The translations under genes were made by a program, and so were the position numbers. The notes under the pieces were generated by a model, which saw nothing but the letters and a program-made list of their open reading frames with translations, had not been told where the DNA came from and did no database searches. From SBBV01 sp036555425 (lineage in GTDB: Bacteria; Pseudomonadota; Alphaproteobacteria; Bin65), in the NCBI GenBank assembly GCA_036555425.1, contig DATBLL010000016.1, forward strand, positions 1 through 16,960: a DNA stretch of 16,960 bases, in the 5' to 3' direction. Of this stretch, positions 7,372 to 14,675 are shown piece by piece (the first letter of the stretch is position 1; each line of letters begins with the position of its first letter).

Positions 7372-8085
7372 ATGCAGCGCTGCGTCGAACCCGAATGGCT
7401 CGACGAGCTGCCGGCGTCGGACGCACGCGCCCAAGCCGCGCGGCGCGATCTCCGCCGCGTCAATTGGCTGATGGGCAATGCCGCGATCCTCGCCCGGGCA
7501 CTCCGCAGGGCGGCGATGCGGCCGCCGCGGAGCATCGTCGATCTCGGCGGCGGCGACGGCGCACTCGCGCTCGCGCTGGCGCGCCGGCTTGCACGGCACT
7601 GGCCGGGCGTGCGGCTGACGCTCGTCGACCGCGCCGCTTCCGTCTCGCCGGAAACGCTCGGCCGCATCGAAGCGGCCGGCTGGCGCATGGACGCGATCGC
7701 GGCCGATGTCTTCGAATGGTGCCGCGTCGGCGCCGCGCCGTGCGACATCGTGATCGCGAATCTCTTCCTGCATCACTTCGATGGCGATGGTTTGCGCCGC
7801 CTCTTCGCCGGCCTCGCCCAACGAGCGTCGCTGTTCGCGGCCTGTGAGCCGCGGCGCGACCGCATCGCGCTGGCGGGAAGCCGGCTGCTGTACTTCATCG
7901 GCTGCAACAAGGTCACGCGCCACGACGCTCCCGCGAGCGTGCGGGCGGGGTTCGCCGGGAAGGAGATTTCGGCGCTGTGGCCCGAAGCGAACGGCTGGTC
8001 GCTGTCCGAAGCGCAGGCGGGCTGGGCGAGCCACTTGTTTGTCGCACAGCGCGGCGCGCCCGCCGCCGGTCAGACGCCCGCATGA
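7372..8085 (+). CDS. Class I SAM-dependent methyltransferase of the PKS cassette
   Basis: This 237-residue soluble protein has a Rossmann-fold methyltransferase core. Motif I is VDLGGGDGA (residues 56-64), with Asp86 in LTLVDRA as the likely ribose-binding acid. Motif II/III regions DAIAADVFEW and CDIVIANLFLHHFD follow, the latter being the usual post-beta-4 segment. There is no membrane segment, unlike the ICMT-like methyltransferase SrsB of the Streptomyces srsABC cluster. It starts 9 bp after the PKS stop and overlaps the next gene by ATGA, so it is tightly coupled to both. It presumably methylates a hydroxyl or ring carbon of the polyketide; which position is unknown. The short C-terminal tail AGQTPA is unremarkable. 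Methyltransferase identity is firm and substrate assignment is inferred from neighbours. Confidence 0.88.
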   Translation: MQRCVEPEWLDELPASDARAQAARRDLRRVNWLMGNAAILARALRRAAMRPPRSIVDLGGGDGALALALARRLARHWPGVRLTLVDRAASVSPETLGRIEAAGWRMDAIAADVFEWCRVGAAPCDIVIANLFLHHFDGDGLRRLFAGLAQRASLFAACEPRRDRIALAGSRLLYFIGCNKVTRHDAPASVRAGFAGKEISALWPEANGWSLSEAQAGWASHLFVAQRGAPAAGQTPA

Positions 8086-9281
8086 AGCGCTACGACATCG
8101 CGATCGTCGGCGGCGGGCCCGCCGGGGCGACGCTGGGCGCGCTGATGGCCGGCGCCGGCTGGTCGGTCGCCGTCGTCGAGAAGGCGCAATTTCCGCGCCG
8201 CAAGGTCTGCGGCGAGTTCCTATCGGCGACGACGGTCCCGATCCTCGCCCGGCTCGGCCTCGAGGCCACTTACCATGAGGCGGCCGGGCCGGAGATACGC
8301 CGAGTCGGGTTCTTTGCCGGGGCGATGGCGCTTGCGGCCGCGATGCCGGCCGCCAAGGGCGGCGCGGCGTGGGGGCGGGCGCTCGGCCGCGAAAGCCTCG
8401 ATACGATGCTGCTGCGTCGCACCGCGGCGCTCGGCGCCGATATCCTGCAACCGTGGTCGGCGACGGCGCTGGAGCGCGCCGGCGGCGAATGGATCTTGCA
8501 CGCACGCTCGACCGCGGGGCGGGAGAGCGTTGAAATTGCGGCCCCGCTCGTCGCGGCCGCGCATGGGTCGTGGGAGGGCGGCGATCTCCCAAGCCAGCCG
8601 CAGCGCCGCGCGAACCGGGCCGGCGACCTGTTCGGCTTCAAGGCGCATTTTCGCGATACGGGCCTTCCCGCCGATCTGATGCCGCTGCTGGTGTTTCCTG
8701 GCGGCTATGGCGGCATGGTCGCCGTCGACGGGGGCCGGACGAGCCTTTCTTGCTGCGTGCGGCGCGACCGGCTCGAGGCGCTGCGGCGGCGCCATCGCGA
8801 GCGCCGGGCCGGGGAGGCGGCGATACAGCACATCGTTTCGGAGACGCGAGGCGTGGGCGAAGCGCTCAAGGGCGCGGCGCTGGACGGCGCCATTCTCGCC
8901 GCCGGGCCGATCCGGCCGGGCATCCGCCCGCGCGCGAAGCAGGGTATTTTCTGCCTCGGCAACGCGGCGGGCGAGGCGCACCCCATCGTCGCCGAAGGCA
9001 TCGGCATGGCGATGCAATCGGCCTTCATCCTGTTCGGCTGCCTCGAACGCGAGGCTCACGCGCTCCGGTCGCCCGACCGCGCCGCGGCGATCAAGCGCGT
9101 CGAGCACGACTACAGCCGCCGCTGGCGCTCCGCGTTTGCGCCGCGGATCCTGGCCTCGGCAAGCATCGCGACGCTCGCCTTGCACGCGCCGCTCGCCGCC
9201 GTCATGCGCGGCGCCATCGGCCTCTGGCCACGGGTGCTGACCGCGGGCGCCCACTTCGCCGGCAAGACCAAGTTCGTCTGA
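8082..9281 (+). CDS. FAD-dependent oxidoreductase (geranylgeranyl reductase/flavin monooxygenase-like)
   Basis: This 399-residue FAD enzyme has an N-terminal dinucleotide-binding fold, YDIAIVGGGPAGATLGALMA (residues 4-23), with the beta-2 acid in VAVVEKAQFPRRKVCGEF (residues 29-46). The second FAD contact is FCLGNAAGEAHPIVAEGIGMA (about residues 290-310). This arrangement, with KVCGE after beta-2 and the P-x-x-x-EGIG helix, is that of the geranylgeranyl-reductase and aromatic-hydroxylase group of flavoproteins. It starts 4 bp inside the methyltransferase gene (ATGA), so it is the last gene of the PKS operon. By analogy with SrsC of the Streptomyces phenolic-lipid cluster it could hydroxylate or oxidise the aromatic polyketide, but a reductase or halogenase-like role is not excluded. 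Residues 361 onwards form a hydrophobic C-terminal helix region, suggesting membrane or lipid association. Confidence 0.88.
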   Translation: MKRYDIAIVGGGPAGATLGALMAGAGWSVAVVEKAQFPRRKVCGEFLSATTVPILARLGLEATYHEAAGPEIRRVGFFAGAMALAAAMPAAKGGAAWGRALGRESLDTMLLRRTAALGADILQPWSATALERAGGEWILHARSTAGRESVEIAAPLVAAAHGSWEGGDLPSQPQRRANRAGDLFGFKAHFRDTGLPADLMPLLVFPGGYGGMVAVDGGRTSLSCCVRRDRLEALRRRHRERRAGEAAIQHIVSETRGVGEALKGAALDGAILAAGPIRPGIRPRAKQGIFCLGNAAGEAHPIVAEGIGMAMQSAFILFGCLEREAHALRSPDRAAAIKRVEHDYSRRWRSAFAPRILASASIATLALHAPLAAVMRGAIGLWPRVLTAGAHFAGKTKFV

Positions 9282-9476
9282 GAAATCGGCCCCGCCAATG
9301 CGGCGGCCACTCCGGATTGTATTCGTAGGCGGCGCATGGAGCGCATTTCATCTCGCCTTGGCGATGGTCGAGTGCGGCCGTTGCGCCGAGCGCAAGCGCG
9401 CATCGTGTCCGGCGCTTCGCATTCTCCCGCGCGCGGCGTATTGTGCCGCGGTTTGCGCAAAGAAAAGGTCAGCGCC

Positions 9477-11099
9477 ATGGCACCGGCAGCGAACGCGCCA
9501 GCGATCCCCAACGTCGCGCATGCAAGGCCGCTCAGGACCCCGGCAGTGGCGGCACTGGTCGCGATCGGCTTGTTCGCGCTGCCCGCCGCGGTGTGGCTCG
9601 ATCTCAAGAACCTTTCCGAGCAGACGCTGCGCGCCCAGGTCAACGAGCTCAGCACCGTCATCGATGCGGTGCGCGGTTATTACGCGCAGAACGTCGTCGG
9701 CCGCATCCTCTCGCACAGGGGCGAGACCCAGGTCATCCACAATTACCAGCAGGTCCCCGGCGCGGTGCCGATTCCGGCCACGCTCTCGATCGAACTCGGC
9801 GATGCGATCGGCGAGAAGGTCGGCAACGTGAAATACCGCTTCGTGTCCGATTTCCCGTTCCGCAACCGGGCGCCGCACGCGCTCGACACGTTCGAGCGCG
9901 GCGCCCTCGAAGGCTTGCGCAAGCAGCCGTCCACACGCTTCTACGAGATTTCGGGCACGCTGTTCGACCGCAAGATCCGCCTCGCGGCGCCGGTGATCAT
10001 GGGCCAGGCCTGCGTCGCCTGCCACAACGCGCATCCGGAGAGCCCGAAGCGCGACTGGAAGGTGGGCGACGTGCGCGCGATCCAGTCGATCACCGTCGAC
10101 CAGCCGATCGAGGCCAACATCTTCGCGTTCAAGTATCTCGGTCTCTACTTCATCCTCGCCGCGGTGATCGGCCTCGGCTTCATCGCCTATCTGCGCCGCC
10201 AGGGCCAGCTCATCCGCGGCATGAACCGCGAGCTCGCCGCCAACAACGACTTCCTCGCCGCGATCTCGATGAAGATCGCCAAGTATCTCTCGCCCCAGGT
10301 CTACAAGAGCATCTTCAGCGGGCAGAAGGAGGTGGCGATCGCGACCGAGCGCAAGAAGCTCACGATCTTCTTCTCCGACATCAAGGATTTCACCGCCACC
10401 ACCGAGCGGCTGCAGCCCGAGGAGCTGACCGCGCTGCTCAACGAATACCTCACCGAGATGTCGGCGATCGCGCTCGCCCATGGCGGCACGGTCGACAAGT
10501 TCATCGGCGACGCCATGCTGGTGTTCTTCGGCGATCCCGAAACCAAGGGAGTGGAAGAAGACGCCCGCGCCTGCATGGCGATGGCGCTCGACATGCAGCG
10601 CCGCCTGCTGCAGCTCAACGCCGCCTGGCGCCGGCGCGGCATCGAGAACCCGTTCCAGGTGCGCATGGGAATCAATACCGGGTTCTGCAATGTCGGCAAT
10701 TTCGGCAGCGCCGACCGCATGGACTACACGATCATCGGCGCCGAGGCGAACCTCGCCGCGCGCCTCCAGAGCATCGCCGAGTCGGGCGGCATCATGCTGA
10801 GCTACGAAACCTACGCGCTGGTGCGCGACATGGTGCGCGCGCGGGCGCAGGCGCCGATCACGATGAAGGGCATCAGCCGCGAAGTGATGCCCTATGCGGT
10901 CGAGACGCAGATGTTCGAGTCGGGTGCACGGCCGCCGGTCATCAATGCGCGCGTGACCGGCCTCGACGTCTTCCTCGATCTCGAAGCGATGGACGAGAAG
11001 GCCGCCGAGCGGGCGCGCGGACTCCTGGAATCCGCGCTCGCCGCGATCGCGGCACGCGGCCCGGGTGCCGGGGCCGCGCCGGCGCCCCAGTCCTCATAA
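9477..11099 (+). CDS. Membrane class III adenylate cyclase with N-terminal DUF3365 (Tll0287-like) haem-binding sensor
   Basis: This is a 540-residue predicted inner-membrane protein. Transmembrane helix 1 is about residues 22-42 and helix 2 about 220-239; between them is a periplasmic sensor of the DUF3365/Tll0287 type. The sensor carries a haem-c attachment motif CVACH (C179, C182, H183), preceded by the family's YRFVSDFPFRNRAP segment. A short linker (residues about 241-285) leads to a class III cyclase domain. Metal aspartates are D301 (FFSDIKDFT) and D345 (KFIGDAM). The purine-specifying Lys341 and Thr418 (MDYTIIG) fit ATP, and transition-state Asn425 and Arg429 are present (NLAARL). It should make cAMP in response to a periplasmic ligand or redox state sensed through haem. 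ATG 9477 follows AAAAGG. The final 30 residues are Ala/Gly/Pro-rich. It stands alone downstream of the PKS operon. Confidence 0.92.
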   Translation: MAPAANAPAIPNVAHARPLRTPAVAALVAIGLFALPAAVWLDLKNLSEQTLRAQVNELSTVIDAVRGYYAQNVVGRILSHRGETQVIHNYQQVPGAVPIPATLSIELGDAIGEKVGNVKYRFVSDFPFRNRAPHALDTFERGALEGLRKQPSTRFYEISGTLFDRKIRLAAPVIMGQACVACHNAHPESPKRDWKVGDVRAIQSITVDQPIEANIFAFKYLGLYFILAAVIGLGFIAYLRRQGQLIRGMNRELAANNDFLAAISMKIAKYLSPQVYKSIFSGQKEVAIATERKKLTIFFSDIKDFTATTERLQPEELTALLNEYLTEMSAIALAHGGTVDKFIGDAMLVFFGDPETKGVEEDARACMAMALDMQRRLLQLNAAWRRRGIENPFQVRMGINTGFCNVGNFGSADRMDYTIIGAEANLAARLQSIAESGGIMLSYETYALVRDMVRARAQAPITMKGISREVMPYAVETQMFESGARPPVINARVTGLDVFLDLEAMDEKAAERARGLLESALAAIAARGPGAGAAPAPQSS

Positions 11100-11117
11100 G
11101 GAGCGCGGCACCTCTGA

Positions 11118-11492
11118 TCCAGGGCCAGCCCGCCCGCGCAGTACCGCATCATCCGGCGGGAGAACCCCCAGGCGTGCATCGATCGTGGCGGCCGTCCTCG
11201 CATCGGCTACGGCGGCAAGGGCCGGCTCGAAGCCACCGAAGCGATCACGACGATCCTCGCCATTGAGCGCCAGCGAGGCTGGAGCGCCGAATACAAGGCG
11301 AACAACCGCAACGGCGATTGGGAATACCGGGTGTACAAGGCCGACGGCACGCCCAGCGCCGCCGTGACGATGGACGGCTGTTTCGCCTGCCACCTCCATC
11401 GCGCCGATGGCGACTGCAACTTCACCTACTTCAAGAACCGGCAGGACCGCGGCAACTCGCGCTGGCTCAGCGCTGGTCGCGCAGCGCATTGA
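11118..11492 (+). pseudogene. Cytochrome P460-like remnant lacking a start
   Basis: One frame is open from 11118 (after TGA at 11115) to TGA at 11490-11492 and encodes a recognisable haem-protein C-terminus. Segments are ILAIERQRGWSAEY, NRNGDWEYRVYKADG, and the haem-c attachment motif GCFACH (Cys at 11379 and 11388, His at 11391), followed by RADGDCNFTYF. The order GW-x-x-x-Y / RNG-x-WEY / C-x-x-CH / NFTY is that of cytochrome P460 family domains, some of which oxidise hydroxylamine or bind NO. No ATG, GTG or TTG start precedes the domain in frame (the first ATG, 11370, lies just before the CxxCH), and there is no signal peptide. Both the missing N-terminus and the overlap with the end of the convergent TPR gene point to a decayed gene. 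The similarity is read by eye and covers roughly the last 90 residues well; upstream residues are ambiguous. Confidence 0.6.
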
Positions 11493-12591
11493 GGCCGTCC
11501 ACGGCCGGGCGGAACCCCGGCCTGAGCGCCAGGGCCGCGCGGAAATCGCGCTCGGCCTCGGCGCGGCGGCCGAGCCGCAGGAGCGCCCAGCCGCGATTGC
11601 CGAGCGCCACCACGAACTTCGCGTCGAGCGCGAGCGCGCGGTCGTAGTCGGCGAGCGCATCCTCGAATTTCCCGAGCGCGAAATAGACCCGGCCGCGATT
11701 GTTGAGGGTCTCCGCGGTGGGGTCGAATTCGACGGCGCGGTCGTAATCGGCCAGCGCCAGATCGTGGCGCCGGAGGTTGTGCTGCGCCAGGCCGCGCTGG
11801 AAATAGGCCGCGGCGTTGCGCGGCTCGGCGGCGATGACGCGGTCGAGGTCGGCGATCGCCCGCGCGTCTTGGCCGATGCGAATGAGGGCGCGACCGCGCT
11901 GGTAGTATGTGGGAAGATGCGCCGGATCGAGCGCGATCGCGCGGTCGAGGTCGGCGACGGCGCGCTCGGGCGAGCCGTACTCGATCAGCCAGCCGCCGCG
12001 CACCCGGTAGGCGACGGGGTTGTCGGGCTCAAGGGCCACCACGCGGTCGAGATCGGCGGCCGCGCGCTCCTTGTGTCCCAGCCGCGTGAGCGCGCCCGCG
12101 CGGCGGAAGAGGGCGACCGTGAGGCGCGGATTGAGCGCGAGGACGCGATCGTAGTCGGCGACCGCGCGCTCGTCTTGCTTCAGCTCGAGATAGACGGCGG
12201 CGCGGTTCAGCCAGCCGCGGAAATCGTCCGGCGCCAGCGCGATGGCGCGCGTCAAATCCACGAGTGCCGCGTCGAGCCGCTTGGCATCGAGATGCAGGAT
12301 GCCGCGATTGTTGTGGGCGAAGAAATTGGCGGGATCGAGCGCGATGACGCGGTCGTAGTCCGCGATGGCGCGCGCGCCCTGGCCCATGGCCTGGAGCGCG
12401 CGGCCGCGGTTGAGATGCGCCTCGGCGAGTGCGGCGCCGGTCGGGCCGGCCTCGATGATGCGCGTGCAGGCGGCGGCGCGGTCCGCGGACGCCGGATTGC
12501 CCTCGCCCTTGCAGAGTGCGGCGTCGTCGGCGCGTGCCGCACCGGCGAACGCGGCTGAGAGGGCGAATACAGCGAGAATTCGACGAAGCAT
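11467..12591 (-). CDS. Exported TPR-repeat protein
   Basis: This 374-residue protein has a signal peptide (residues 1-21, MLRRILAVFALSAAFAGAARA, with predicted cleavage before DD) and is almost entirely tetratricopeptide repeats. From about residue 55 to the end, a 34-residue period recurs with the TPR pattern: a helix containing A-x-x-x-R-G-x-x, then A-x-A-D-x-D-R-x-I-A-L-x-P. About nine or ten repeats are visible, for instance GQGARAIADYDRVIALDPAN and KFEDALADYDRALALDAKF. Such periplasmic proteins act as protein-interaction scaffolds; no partner can be named. The mature N-terminus has two Cys residues (DDAALCKGEGNPASADRAAAC) that could form a disulphide. A ribosome site GGAGAA lies just before the ATG on the minus strand. 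Its last codons overlap the P460 remnant on the other strand. A TATACT at 12618-12613 is a possible -10. Confidence 0.88.
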   Translation of the reverse strand: MLRRILAVFALSAAFAGAARADDAALCKGEGNPASADRAAACTRIIEAGPTGAALAEAHLNRGRALQAMGQGARAIADYDRVIALDPANFFAHNNRGILHLDAKRLDAALVDLTRAIALAPDDFRGWLNRAAVYLELKQDERAVADYDRVLALNPRLTVALFRRAGALTRLGHKERAAADLDRVVALEPDNPVAYRVRGGWLIEYGSPERAVADLDRAIALDPAHLPTYYQRGRALIRIGQDARAIADLDRVIAAEPRNAAAYFQRGLAQHNLRRHDLALADYDRAVEFDPTAETLNNRGRVYFALGKFEDALADYDRALALDAKFVVALGNRGWALLRLGRRAEAERDFRAALALRPGFRPAVDGLNALRDQR

Positions 12592-12802
12592 GGGGTTCTC
12601 CCCGAATACGCCAGTATAGCCGCTTCAAGCCGGCGAAGTACCCGCTGTACGGGGAATTTGCGGCGCGCATTTCGCATCGGCGGGCTTGAAACCCGCTCTT
12701 GCGGGGGCCGGTTTCGGCTCGATTGCGCCCCCAACCGCTGGCGCTCGCGTTGCCGCTTTGCTATGCCCGCTCACGACGTTTCGCGACAGCAGGGGTAGGG
12801 CC
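12592..12802. promoter_or_regulatory. Divergent spacer between TPR protein and pccB
   Basis: This 211-bp spacer separates the divergent TPR and pccB genes. On the minus strand, TATACT at 12618-12613 is a fair -10 for the TPR gene, but no -35 is convincing. On the plus strand, an eight-base inverted pair TTCAAGCC (12624-12631) / GGCTTGAA (12683-12690) flanks the middle. A structured block follows at 12688-12731 (listed separately). The pccB ribosome site is weak (purines AGGGGTAGGG at 12791-12800). No known regulator site was recognised. Confidence 0.3.
12688..12731. repeat. Nested palindromic block upstream of pccB
   Basis: Outer arms GAAACC (12688-12693) and GGTTTC (12710-12715) are complementary and enclose the stem CCCGC-TCTT-GCGGG (12692-12705), which uses overlapping bases. 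An alternative pair is GCCG-GTTT-CGGC (12707-12718), and GGGGGC (12703-12708) can pair with GCCCCC (12726-12731). The mutually exclusive foldings resemble a REP-like repeat or a leader RNA switch 70-115 bp before the pccB start. There is no U run, so it is not a classical terminator. Confidence 0.35.
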
Positions 12803-14335
12803 ATGCAGCAAATCTTGAGCGAGCTCGAGGAAAAGCGGGCGGGCGCGCGGCTCGGCGGGGGCAAGAAGCGCATCGAGGCGCAGCACGCCAAGGGCAAGCT
12901 CACCGCGCCCGAGCGGCTCGAGATCCTGTTCGATCCGGGCTCGTTCGAGGAATACGACATGTTCGTCGAGCACCGCTGCCTCGATTTCGGCATGGAGAAG
13001 CAGAAGGTGCCGGGCGACGGCGTCGTCACCGGCTGGGGGACCATCAACGGCCGCCTCGTCTTCGTCTTCAGCCAGGATTTCACCGTCTTCGGCGGCGCGC
13101 TCTCGGAAGCGCACGCCGAGAAGATCTGCAAGATCATGGACCAGGCGATGAAGGTGGGCGCCCCCGTCATCGGCCTCAACGATTCGGGCGGCGCGCGCAT
13201 CCAGGAGGGTGTCGCCTCGCTCGCCGGCTACGCCGAGGTGTTCCAGCGCAACGTCATGGCCTCGGGCGTGGTGCCGCAGATCTCGTGCATCATGGGCCCC
13301 TGCGCCGGCGGCGCCGTGTATTCGCCGGCCATGACCGACTTCATCTTCATGGTGAAGGACAGCTCCTACATGTTCGTCACCGGCCCCGAGGTGGTGAAGA
13401 CGGTGACGCATGAGGAGGTGAGCGCCGAGCAGTTGGGCGGCGCCGTCACCCATTCGACCAAATCCGGCGTCGCCGATTGCGCCTTCGAGAACGACGTCGA
13501 GGCGCTGCTGCAGCTCCGCCGCTTCTTCGATTTCCTGCCGGCGTCGAACCGCGAGAAACCCCCGGTGCGCGCGAGCGACGATCCGCCCGATCGCGCCGAG
13601 ACCTCGCTCGATACGCTGATCCCCCGCAATCCCAACAAGCCCTACGACATCAAAGAGCTGATCGTGAAAGTCGTCGACGACGGCGATTTCTTCGAGCTGC
13701 AGCCGGCCTATGCCGCCAACATCGTCACCGGCTTCGCGCGCATGGAAGGCGCGACCGTCGGCATCGTCGCCAACCAGCCGATGGTGCTGGCCGGCTGCCT
13801 CGACATCAGCAGTTCGCGCAAGGCCGCGCGCTTCGTGCGCTTCTGCGACAGCTTCAACATTCCGATCGTGACCTTCGTCGACGTGCCCGGCTTCCTCCCC
13901 GGCACGCAGCAGGAATACGGCGCCATCATCAAGCACGGCGCCAAGCTGCTCTACGCCTATGCCGAAGCGACGGTGCCGAAGGTCACGGTCATCACGAGGA
14001 AGGCCTATGGCGGCGCCTACGACGTCATGTCCTCGAAGCACCTGCGCGGCGACGTGAACTATGCCTGGCCGCAGGCCGAGATCGCGGTGATGGGGCCCAA
14101 GGGCGCCGTCGAGATCATCTTCCGCGAGGACCGCGGCGACCCCAAGAAGATCGAGGCGCGCACCGAGGAGTACCGCCGGAAATTCGCCAATCCGTTCGTG
14201 GCCGGCCACCGCGGCTTCATCGACGACGTCATCATGCCGCACAGCACGCGGCGGCGCCTCTGCCGCGCGCTGGCGATGCTGAAGGAGAAGAAGCTCGCCA
14301 ATCCCTGGAAGAAGCACGGCAACATTCCGCTCTAG
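12803..14335 (+). CDS. pccB: Acyl-CoA carboxylase beta (carboxyltransferase) subunit, probably propionyl-CoA carboxylase PccB
   Basis: This 510-residue cytoplasmic carboxyltransferase would transfer a carboxyl group from carboxybiotin to an acyl-CoA, most likely propionyl-CoA, giving methylmalonyl-CoA. Two crotonase-like halves are visible. The N-half has LNDSGGARIQEGV (residues 125-137) and the oxyanion-hole segment IMGPCAGGAVYSPA (163-176). The C-half has DVPGFLPGTQQEY (360-372) and ITRKAYGGAYDVMSSKH (397-413). Asp407 in GGAYDVM is at the position where Asp favours propionyl-CoA in the Streptomyces enzymes (established knowledge), supporting PccB over an acetyl-specific enzyme. The length equals that of typical PccB. 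ATG 12803 gives the usual N-terminus (MQQILSELEEKR). The biotin-carrying alpha subunit (pccA) is not in the window; what follows is a small membrane protein. Confidence 0.94.
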   Translation: MQQILSELEEKRAGARLGGGKKRIEAQHAKGKLTAPERLEILFDPGSFEEYDMFVEHRCLDFGMEKQKVPGDGVVTGWGTINGRLVFVFSQDFTVFGGALSEAHAEKICKIMDQAMKVGAPVIGLNDSGGARIQEGVASLAGYAEVFQRNVMASGVVPQISCIMGPCAGGAVYSPAMTDFIFMVKDSSYMFVTGPEVVKTVTHEEVSAEQLGGAVTHSTKSGVADCAFENDVEALLQLRRFFDFLPASNREKPPVRASDDPPDRAETSLDTLIPRNPNKPYDIKELIVKVVDDGDFFELQPAYAANIVTGFARMEGATVGIVANQPMVLAGCLDISSSRKAARFVRFCDSFNIPIVTFVDVPGFLPGTQQEYGAIIKHGAKLLYAYAEATVPKVTVITRKAYGGAYDVMSSKHLRGDVNYAWPQAEIAVMGPKGAVEIIFREDRGDPKKIEARTEEYRRKFANPFVAGHRGFIDDVIMPHSTRRRLCRALAMLKEKKLANPWKKHGNIPL

Positions 14336-14346
14336 CGAGGGTCAAC

Positions 14347-14628
14347 ATGCGCGCTGGAATACCCGACCGTACCGATGCCGAGCGCCGCGCGCGGATGCGC
14401 ACGGCGCTGATCGCGAACGGCCTGATCGACATGGCGACGGCGGGGTTCTTCCTCGGCTGGGGCGCCTCGGTGCTAAAGCTCGAATACCGCACCGCGTGGC
14501 TGATCGCGGCGATCCTGGCCGCCGCCGGCGTCGTCTCGTTCTTCGTCGCGACGTTGGGTTTCGGGCGCAAGGGGGCCGGGCGCGCGCTCGACGAGGGCGA
14601 GGACAACGAGCCGGTCGTGCGCCGGTGA
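14347..14628 (+). CDS. Small two-helix membrane protein downstream of pccB
   Basis: This is a 93-residue protein of unknown function. A basic, charged N-terminus (residues 5-18) precedes helix 1 (about 19-42, containing GLIDMATAGFFLGWGASVL) and helix 2 (about 50-72, LIAAILAAAGVVSFFVATL). A Gly/Lys turn and a short acidic tail (DEGEDNEPVVRR) follow, predicting both termini in the cytoplasm. It starts 11 bp after the pccB stop with a good ribosome site (GAGGGTC at 14338-14344), so it is very probably co-transcribed with pccB. No domain is recognised. A role linked to the carboxylase is inferred from position only. Confidence 0.72.
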   Translation: MRAGIPDRTDAERRARMRTALIANGLIDMATAGFFLGWGASVLKLEYRTAWLIAAILAAAGVVSFFVATLGFGRKGAGRALDEGEDNEPVVRR

Positions 14629-14632
14629 CCGC

Positions 14633-14669
14633 CGCGGGCCTGCGGCCCGCGTCGCCCGCCCTAGCGGGC
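14633..14669. terminator. Tandem hairpins between convergent genes (possible bidirectional terminator)
   Basis: Two perfect hairpins lie side by side. The first is CGCGGGCC-TGC-GGCCCGCG (14633-14651, eight pairs). The second is GCCCGC-CCTA-GCGGGC (14654-14669, six pairs). They sit immediately after the small membrane protein and just before the stop of the convergent cyclase, the right place for a bidirectional terminator. Neither has a following T tract, so termination would rely on strong stems or pausing. Confidence 0.55.
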
Positions 14670-14675
14670 CGACGT

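Noticed and set aside
6283..8592. 769-residue open frame opposite the PKS, methyltransferase and oxidoreductase genes
   Set aside because: It spans three recognisable genes on the other strand, and its product is Pro/Arg/Ala-rich with no domain.
9298..9476. Possible short protein upstream of the haem-sensor cyclase (MRRPLRIVFVGG...)
   Set aside because: The frame continues into the cyclase out of frame with no domain and no ribosome site, so the spacer is treated as non-coding.
9443..11266. 607-residue frame overlapping the cyclase and extending to 11266
   Set aside because: It is Arg/Ala-rich out-of-frame translation of the cyclase gene with no family match.
11407..12558. 383-residue open frame on the plus strand with periodic VGD/EV words
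   Set aside because: The periodicity is the antisense of the TPR repeats on the minus strand; it has no independent domain.
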